Shown piece after piece: positions 6,174 to 10,084 of a DNA stretch of 10,084 nucleotides. The notes beneath the pieces were generated by a model that worked only from the letters and a program-made list of their open reading frames with translations, was not told the DNA's origin and made no database searches. Location of the stretch: assembly GCA_030635995.1 (NCBI GenBank), contig DAOVXU010000050.1, positions 1 through 10,084 on the forward strand, read 5' to 3'. Position 1 is the stretch's first letter, and the number at the start of each line of letters is the position of its first letter. The translations under genes were made by a program, and so were the position numbers. This stretch comes from Arcobacter sp. Lineage in GTDB: Bacteria; Campylobacterota; Campylobacteria; Campylobacterales; Arcobacteraceae.

Positions 6174-6827
6174 ATGTTAGATGTTATAAAAATTATAGAT
6201 AAGTTAAAAGGTGTATTAGATAATGAAAGTGATAAAAAAGTTTTTGATAAAGATGTGTCTTTTGCACTAAATATTACACAAGCTAATTTTGCAACTATTA
6301 AACAAAGAAATAAAATACCGTTTTCAAATATATTAGATTTTTGTGCTATAAAAAAAATATCAATAAATTGGTTATTTTATGGACAAGATCCTAGTAGTCT
6401 TATTGATAGTACGGATAAGTATTGGATTAAATATTTTCCTACTGTATCTGTTAGTGCAGGTGGTGGTGCATATGATGGAGATGATGATTATGAGAAACTT
6501 GAAGTTCCTCCCTATTTTACAAATATGTTGGGTGGTGTTGATAATGTAAAAAATATAGAAGCTATAAATGTTACAGGAGATAGTATGGAGCCTACATTAA
6601 ATAGTGGTAATATAATTTTTCTTGATAAAACAAAATATGATCTAAGTAAAGATGGTATATATGCTTTTGTAAATGAAAATGGATTATTTGTAAAAAGAAT
6701 TCAAAAAAGGATAGATGGTAAGCTTGATGTTATATCAGATAATAAAGAATATCCGATGCAAATTGTAAAAAAAGAGGAGATTAATATATTAGGTAAAATA
6801 GTTGGTTCATTTGGTTCTATATTTTAG
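6174..6827 (+). CDS. LexA/CI-like transcriptional repressor, HTH + S24 peptidase domain
   Basis: The product is a 217-residue cytoplasmic DNA-binding regulator. An N-terminal helix-turn-helix of the phage CI type lies at about 20-70 (FALNITQANFATIKQRNKIP, then NWLFYG). It is joined to a C-terminal S24 self-cleaving peptidase domain (about 85-215). INVTGDSMEP gives the nucleophile Ser137 and LFVKRI gives the general base Lys174. Their 37-residue spacing equals that of LexA (Ser119/Lys156). An Ala95-Gly96 pair in VSVSAGGGA is a plausible cleavage site. In this family, damage-induced RecA filaments trigger cleavage and derepression. The ATG follows AAGG by seven bases. It stands alone, with a dyad in its promoter, suggesting autorepression. 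There are no phage genes nearby, so it may be a chromosomal regulator or a prophage remnant. Its target genes cannot be read from the protein. Confidence 0.88.
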   Translation: MLDVIKIIDKLKGVLDNESDKKVFDKDVSFALNITQANFATIKQRNKIPFSNILDFCAIKKISINWLFYGQDPSSLIDSTDKYWIKYFPTVSVSAGGGAYDGDDDYEKLEVPPYFTNMLGGVDNVKNIEAINVTGDSMEPTLNSGNIIFLDKTKYDLSKDGIYAFVNENGLFVKRIQKRIDGKLDVISDNKEYPMQIVKKEEINILGKIVGSFGSIF

Positions 6828-6843
6828 ATACAACTTAACTAAT

Positions 6844-6864
6844 CATAATTTTTGAAAATTTATG
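6844..6864. repeat. AT-rich imperfect palindrome after the repressor gene
   Basis: CATAATTTTTGAAAATTTATG is a 21-base inverted repeat, matching at 9 of 10 pairs around a single G, just downstream of the repressor stop. It has one G-C pair and no clean T-run after it, so it would be a poor terminator. Its right edge continues into TTATGTT (6860-6866), the same seven-base half-site as in the dyad at 6103-6139, so a second binding site is possible. Confidence 0.3.
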
Positions 6865-6886
6865 TTACAATTTATTAATTATTTTA

Positions 6887-6935
6887 AACTTAAAGGATTT
6901 TCCACTTTGGACACGTCTCCCCCCATTAACTTAAA
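6887..6935. repeat. 33-base GC-richer patch flanked by direct repeats AACTTAAA
   Basis: AACTTAAA occurs at 6887-6894 and 6928-6935. Between them lies a segment with 17 G/C of 33, including TCCACTTTGGA (a 4-pair hairpin) and a run of six C at 6919-6924. It stands out from the A+T-rich DNA around it. The arrangement resembles an insertion remnant with an 8-base target duplication, but no transposase or clear terminal inverted repeats remain. It could instead be leader sequence of the downstream gene. Confidence 0.35.
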
Positions 6936-6944
6936 TGAGCTAGT

Positions 6945-7985
6945 ATGGATATATTAGTTTTACTTTTTGCACTTGTACTAAGTGTATCGTTTTTATGTTC
7001 AATTCTTGAATCTATCCTTTTATCTACAAATATGACTTATATATCTATATTAGAAAGAAAAAGTCCAAGTGTAGGAAAATTGCTTAAAAAATTAAAAACA
7101 GATATTGATGAATCAATTGCATCTATCCTTATACTTAATACATTTGCAAATACACTAGGTGCAACTGCAATAGGTATACAAGCACAAAATGTATTTCAGC
7201 ATAATAGTAATTTAATTTTAGCAGTTACCATATTGCTTACATTTTTAATTTTATTTGTTGCAGAGATAATTCCTAAAACTATAGGAGCTGTTTATTGGAA
7301 ACAGTTAGCCCCAATTGCAGCTAAATTAATTAGAATTTTTATATTTTTAACATATCCTATTATTGTAATAACACTTTTTGTTACAAAAAAGATAAATAAA
7401 GATAATGGTGCAGAACAAGTATCAAGAGAAGATATTCTACACTCAGCTCTTTTAAGTGAAGAGGAGGGTATTATCAATGATTTAGAATCTGATATTATAG
7501 AAAATACTTTGGGTCTTACAGGTGTTAAAGTAAAAGATATTTTAACGCCTAGAAGTGTTATGTTTGCAGTTCAAAAAGATACAATAATAAAAGATCTACT
7601 TAACAATAAAAATACATATAGATTTTCAAGAGTACCTGTCTATGACAATGATGTTGATGATATTGTAGGGATGATACTTACTAAAAAGTTATTTAAACAT
7701 GCAATAAAAGATAAAAAAACAACTATTGAATCGATAATGATCAATATAGATACAATAAATGAAAATATACCTGTATCTAAAGCTCTAAGTAGTTTTACTA
7801 AAACAAAAGCTCATATGTTAGTAGTAACAGATGGATATGATCAAACAGAAGGTTTAGTTACCCTTGAGGATTGTATAGAAACATTATTAGGGTTAGAGAT
7901 TATGGATGAACTTGATACTACAGAAGATATGAGAAAATTAGCAAGTGCAAAGATGAAAGCAAATAGAAAAAAACAAATAGATTAA
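6945..7985 (+). CDS. CNNM/DUF21 membrane protein with CBS pair (HlyC/CorC-related)
   Basis: The 346-residue inner-membrane protein belongs to the CNNM/CorB-like group, linked to Mg2+/divalent cation transport; older annotations call it hemolysin-related. The N-terminal DUF21 domain has hydrophobic segments at about 1-23, 54-76, 88-108 and 121-140, plus the signature AEIIPKTIGAVY (106-117). An acidic linker (SEEEGIINDLESDIIENTLGL, split around 161-182) leads to a CBS pair. CBS1 starts at ILTPRSVMFAV (189-199). CBS2 ends at the conserved TEGLVTLEDCIETLLG (291-306). It stops soon after CBS2, so the C-terminal CorC_HlyC domain of longer relatives is absent. The start ATG has only a weak site (GAG eight bases upstream). 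Its stop codon abuts that of convergent argF, and its last four residues, KQID, lie in a palindrome. The transported ion cannot be stated from sequence. Confidence 0.9.
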   Translation: MDILVLLFALVLSVSFLCSILESILLSTNMTYISILERKSPSVGKLLKKLKTDIDESIASILILNTFANTLGATAIGIQAQNVFQHNSNLILAVTILLTFLILFVAEIIPKTIGAVYWKQLAPIAAKLIRIFIFLTYPIIVITLFVTKKINKDNGAEQVSREDILHSALLSEEEGIINDLESDIIENTLGLTGVKVKDILTPRSVMFAVQKDTIIKDLLNNKNTYRFSRVPVYDNDVDDIVGMILTKKLFKHAIKDKKTTIESIMINIDTINENIPVSKALSSFTKTKAHMLVVTDGYDQTEGLVTLEDCIETLLGLEIMDELDTTEDMRKLASAKMKANRKKQID

Positions 7986-8000
7986 TTAATCTATTTGTTT
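7971..8000. terminator. Perfect palindrome spanning both stop codons; probable bidirectional terminator
   Basis: AAACAAATAGATTAA (7971-7985) is followed at once by its exact reverse complement (7986-8000). The centre falls between the abutting TAA stops of the CNNM gene and argF. Folded RNA would give about 13 pairs with a four-base loop. The stem is A+T-rich with two G-C pairs, so it is not strong. On the minus strand the distal arm runs into seven T, a fair terminator for argF; on the plus strand it runs into TTTGTTTATCT, which is poorer. Confidence 0.6.
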
Positions 8001-8909
8001 ATCTAACCAAACCATTATTCCTTTTTGGACATGTAGTCTATTTTCAGCTTCACTAAATATAACTTCACTATGCTTTTCAAATATTTCACTACTCACTTCA
8101 AAATCTCTATATGCAGGTAAGCAATGTAAAAATATTGCTTTTTTATCCGCTTTATTCATAAGTTCTTCATCTACAATAAAACCATTGAAATCTTTTATTC
8201 TTTTCTCTTTTTCATCCTCTTGACCCATTGATATCCAAGTATCAGTTGTAACTACAGTTGCATTTCTTATAGCCTCTTTGGGGTTATATGATGTTGTAAT
8301 AGTTGCTCCACTTACTTTTGCAAATTCTAAAGCTTGTTTTAATATATCATTATCAACCTCGTAGCCTTTTGGTGTAGCAATAGATAGATCAAATCCAAGT
8401 TTTGAAGCTAACATAAGCCAAGAATGAGTCATATTATTTCCATCACCAATATAAGCTACTTTAAGATTATTTTGTAAATTATTTTCAACAATAGTTAAAT
8501 AATCAGCCATAAGTTGAACTGGATGAAATTTATCTGTTAATCCATTTATAATAGGTACTTTAGAATATGATGCAAATTCTTCTAATTCTTTCTGAGAATC
8601 ATTTCTTATCATTATCATATCAACCATACGGCTAATTACTCTACTTGTATCACTAATTGGTTCACCACGACCTAGTTGGATATCGTTTGAACTTAAAAAA
8701 AGTCCAACACCACCAAGTTGATAGATACCTGTTTCAAAACTTACTCTAGTTCGTGTACTACTTTTTTCAAATATCATACCAAGAGTTTGCATAGGCATAT
8801 ATTGTTTAAAGATTTTTGATTTTGTCTCTTTTTTGATTTTAATTGAAAGTTCAATAATATCTAGTATCTCTTCTTTACTATAATCTTTCAATGTTAAAAA
8901 GTGTCTCAT
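7986..8909 (-). CDS. argF: Ornithine carbamoyltransferase
   Basis: This cytoplasmic enzyme of arginine synthesis converts ornithine + carbamoyl phosphate to citrulline + phosphate; it normally forms a trimer. The 307 residues equal the usual length. The carbamoyl phosphate loop FEKSSTRTRVSFE is at 47-59. FHPVQ (128-132) supplies the conserved His and Gln. The ornithine-side DTWISMGQE is at 223-231, with the SMG loop, and HCLPAYR at 262-268 carries the reactive Cys263. The C-terminal EAENRLHVQKGIM is typical of OTCase and separates it from aspartate carbamoyltransferase. AGGA lies seven bases before the ATG. It is transcribed alone, divergent from ruvA and convergent with the CNNM gene, and its last codons lie in the shared palindrome. 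No other arginine genes are in the window, and I see no clear ArgR box. Confidence 0.97.
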   Translation of the reverse strand: MRHFLTLKDYSKEEILDIIELSIKIKKETKSKIFKQYMPMQTLGMIFEKSSTRTRVSFETGIYQLGGVGLFLSSNDIQLGRGEPISDTSRVISRMVDMIMIRNDSQKELEEFASYSKVPIINGLTDKFHPVQLMADYLTIVENNLQNNLKVAYIGDGNNMTHSWLMLASKLGFDLSIATPKGYEVDNDILKQALEFAKVSGATITTSYNPKEAIRNATVVTTDTWISMGQEDEKEKRIKDFNGFIVDEELMNKADKKAIFLHCLPAYRDFEVSSEIFEKHSEVIFSEAENRLHVQKGIMVWLDKQID

Positions 8910-8950
8910 ATTCTATTCCTAATTTAGTGAATGTTTTTTAAAAAGCAATA

Positions 8951-8981
8951 ATTATAGTTTTTTTAACCTTAAAAGAAACAA
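8951..8981 (-). promoter_or_regulatory. Candidate argF promoter
   Basis: On the minus strand TTGTTT (8981-8976) and TATAAT (8956-8951) are 19 bases apart. This puts the transcript start around 8944, ahead of the AGGA site and ATG at 8909. The -10 box is perfect. The spacing is long, but -35 sequence matters little in Campylobacterota. Confidence 0.5.
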
Positions 8982-8992
8982 TTTTTAGTTAG

Positions 8993-9007
8993 TATAAATA
9001 CTATATT
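8993..9007 (+). promoter_or_regulatory. Candidate -10 region for ruvA-ddl
   Basis: TATAAA (8993-8998) and TATATT (9002-9007) lie 17-31 bases before the ruvA ATG. The first sits in a small palindrome, AGTATAAATACT. No -35 is recognisable. The short leader leaves room only for the weak site AGATGGAAA before the ATG. Confidence 0.35.
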
Positions 9008-9023
9008 AATTAAAAGATGGAAA

Positions 9024-9584
9024 ATGATAGTAGGAATTCAAGGAAAAATAGAAAAAAAAGAACCAACATTTTTACATATAAATACAAATGGATTGATCTA
9101 TGAAGTATTTATATCTATAAACTGTAGTAGTTCAATTACAGACAATGATGTAAAACTTTTTACAACACATATTATAAGGGAAGATTCTCAGTCACTTTAT
9201 GGGTTTGTTGATATAAATGAAAAAAAACTTTTTGATACAGTTATAAAGATTAATGGTGTGGGACCTAAAGTAGCACTTGCTATTTGTAGTACATTTACAC
9301 CAACATCTTTTGCTCAAATTGTTTCAACTTCAGATATTGGAATGTTAAAAAGGGTTCCAGGTATTGGACCTAAGGGGGCAAGTAGAATACTTGTAGAGTT
9401 AAGTGGTTTTGTTGTTGATGGAAATAGTGATGAAAATTCAACATTTGTACATGCTAGTGAAGCTGTCTTGGCACTTGAGACATTAGGATTTAAAAAAGAT
9501 AATATAAATAAAGCTCTTAAAGATTGCGTAGGTACTACAACTGCTGAACTTGTAAAAGAAGCTTTAAGAAACTTACAAAAGTAA
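9024..9584 (+). CDS. ruvA: Holliday junction branch migration protein RuvA
   Basis: RuvA binds four-way DNA junctions as a tetramer and recruits the RuvB motor for branch migration in recombination repair. The 186 residues are slightly short of the E. coli protein (203). Domain I is an OB-fold beginning MIVGIQGKIEKKEPTFLHI (1 to about 62). Domain II has two helix-hairpin-helix motifs: INGVGPKVALAI (76-87) and VPGIGPKGASRILVEL (111-126). A short flexible loop leads to the RuvB-contacting domain III (about 142-186), which opens HASEAVLALETLGFKKDNI. The start is set by the conserved MIVGIQG; the ribosome site is weak (GATGG, close to the ATG). ddl begins nine bases after its stop, so the two form an operon, a pairing I recall from Campylobacter. 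ruvB is not in the window, as expected where ruv genes are scattered. Confidence 0.96.
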   Translation: MIVGIQGKIEKKEPTFLHINTNGLIYEVFISINCSSSITDNDVKLFTTHIIREDSQSLYGFVDINEKKLFDTVIKINGVGPKVALAICSTFTPTSFAQIVSTSDIGMLKRVPGIGPKGASRILVELSGFVVDGNSDENSTFVHASEAVLALETLGFKKDNINKALKDCVGTTTAELVKEALRNLQK

Positions 9585-9593
9585 AGAGGTGAT

Positions 9594-10084
9594 ATGGATA
9601 AAATAGCAATTGTATTTGGAGCAAAAAGTTTTGAACATGAGATAAGTATCGTTAGTTCTATAGCTATGAAAGATGTTTTATCAAATGAATTAGTTTATAT
9701 ATTTATAGATAAACATAGAGAGTTTTATAATATACCAAGCGATAAGATAAATTCAAAATTATTTTCAAGCGGAGAGTATAAAAAGTTTGATAAGTTAAAT
9801 ATAACACAAGGTGGTTTTTATAAATCATCTTTATTTGGAAATAAAGCTATAGAGTTTGATGTAGTATTGAATTTAACTCATGGAGGCGATGGTGAAGATG
9901 GTATCTTAGCATCTCTATTTGAGTTTTTCAATATTCCTTTTATAGGTCCAAGAACAGTTGCTTGTGTAGTAAGTTGTGATAAATTTATAACAAAAGATTA
10001 TGCAACATCTTGTGGTGTAAAAACTTTATCTTGTCAATACTTTAAAAAAGATGATAAGATAAAAATAGATAAATATCCTGTGAT
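9594..10084 (+). CDS. ddl: D-alanine--D-alanine ligase, N-terminal part (runs off window)
   Basis: This enzyme joins two D-alanines with ATP to make the dipeptide used in cell wall peptidoglycan. The first 163 codons are present and open to the edge. The N-terminal motif FGAKSFEHEISI (8-19) has Glu14, which matches the substrate-positioning Glu15 of E. coli DdlB. LTHGGDGEDG (94-103) is the HGxxGEDG signature. FIGPRTVACVVSCDKFITKDY (split around 116-136) is the usual entry to the ATP-grasp domain, whose remainder lies beyond the window. The start ATG has an excellent site, AAAGAGG, four bases upstream. It is co-transcribed with ruvA, with nine bases between them. There is no functional link to ruvA; the pairing is just conserved order. 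Confidence 0.96.
   Translation, partial: MDKIAIVFGAKSFEHEISIVSSIAMKDVLSNELVYIFIDKHREFYNIPSDKINSKLFSSGEYKKFDKLNITQGGFYKSSLFGNKAIEFDVVLNLTHGGDGEDGILASLFEFFNIPFIGPRTVACVVSCDKFITKDYATSCGVKTLSCQYFKKDDKIKIDKYPV

Noticed and set aside
6883..6927. Short minus-strand frame starting MGGDVSKVENP in the GC-richer patch
   Set aside because: It is only about 15 codons long, with no ribosome site and no match I recognise to a transposase start.
7292..7477. Minus-strand open frame of 61 codons
   Set aside because: It is antisense to the middle of the CNNM gene, which shows clear domain motifs there.
6174..8000. Prophage or mobile island around the S24 repressor
   Set aside because: There is no integrase, phage structural gene, transposase or tRNA attachment site, and the neighbours on both sides are ordinary chromosomal genes.
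1..10084. CRISPR array, tRNA, rRNA or known riboswitch
   Set aside because: I saw no regularly spaced repeats, no cloverleaf with a CCA-type 3' end and no conserved riboswitch core by eye. A covariance-model scan would settle it.

Overview
This is a low-GC (A+T-rich) window from a Campylobacterota (epsilonproteobacterial) chromosome, most likely an Arcobacter-type organism. I infer this from the very A/T-biased codon use, from pckA lying beside a pycB/oadA-type carboxyltransferase (as I recall for Campylobacter), and from the ruvA-ddl gene pair. I ran no similarity search, so the genus is an inference.

Layout, left to right. Positions 1-753 (minus strand) hold a pair of unrecognised genes: a 164-residue, mostly helical soluble protein, and a partial lipoprotein that overlaps its end and has no ATG/GTG/TTG start at the expected place. 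A strong intrinsic terminator (774-808) separates them from a minus-strand operon read oadG-oadA-oadB-pckA (5855 down to 842). This operon encodes a three-subunit, biotin-dependent, membrane-bound oxaloacetate decarboxylase (Na+ pump type) and ATP-dependent PEP carboxykinase. Together they interconvert pyruvate, oxaloacetate and PEP and could couple that chemistry to a sodium gradient. The carboxyltransferase subunit has the divergent N-terminal motif I associate with Campylobacter PycB.

A 318-base divergent intergenic region (5856-6173) holds the operon's likely promoter, a possible 31-codon ORF with a good ribosome binding site, and a near-perfect 13+13 dyad over the promoter of the gene on the other side. 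That gene (6174-6827, plus strand) encodes a LexA/CI-like S24 repressor that keeps its self-cleavage residues. A short GC-richer patch flanked by 8-base direct repeats follows. Next is a CNNM/DUF21-CBS membrane protein (6945-7985), convergent with argF (7986-8909, minus). The stop codons of these two genes abut at the centre of a perfect 30-base palindrome, so both proteins end in KQID.

Finally ruvA (9024-9584) and the start of ddl (9594 to the edge) run to the right, divergent from argF.

Most of the window is housekeeping metabolism and DNA repair. I see no prophage, CRISPR array, transposase or RNA gene, and no clear new multi-gene system. The parts worth a second look are the repressor/operator/small-ORF region, the palindromic gene junction, the oad-pckA coupling and the unknown lipoprotein pair.
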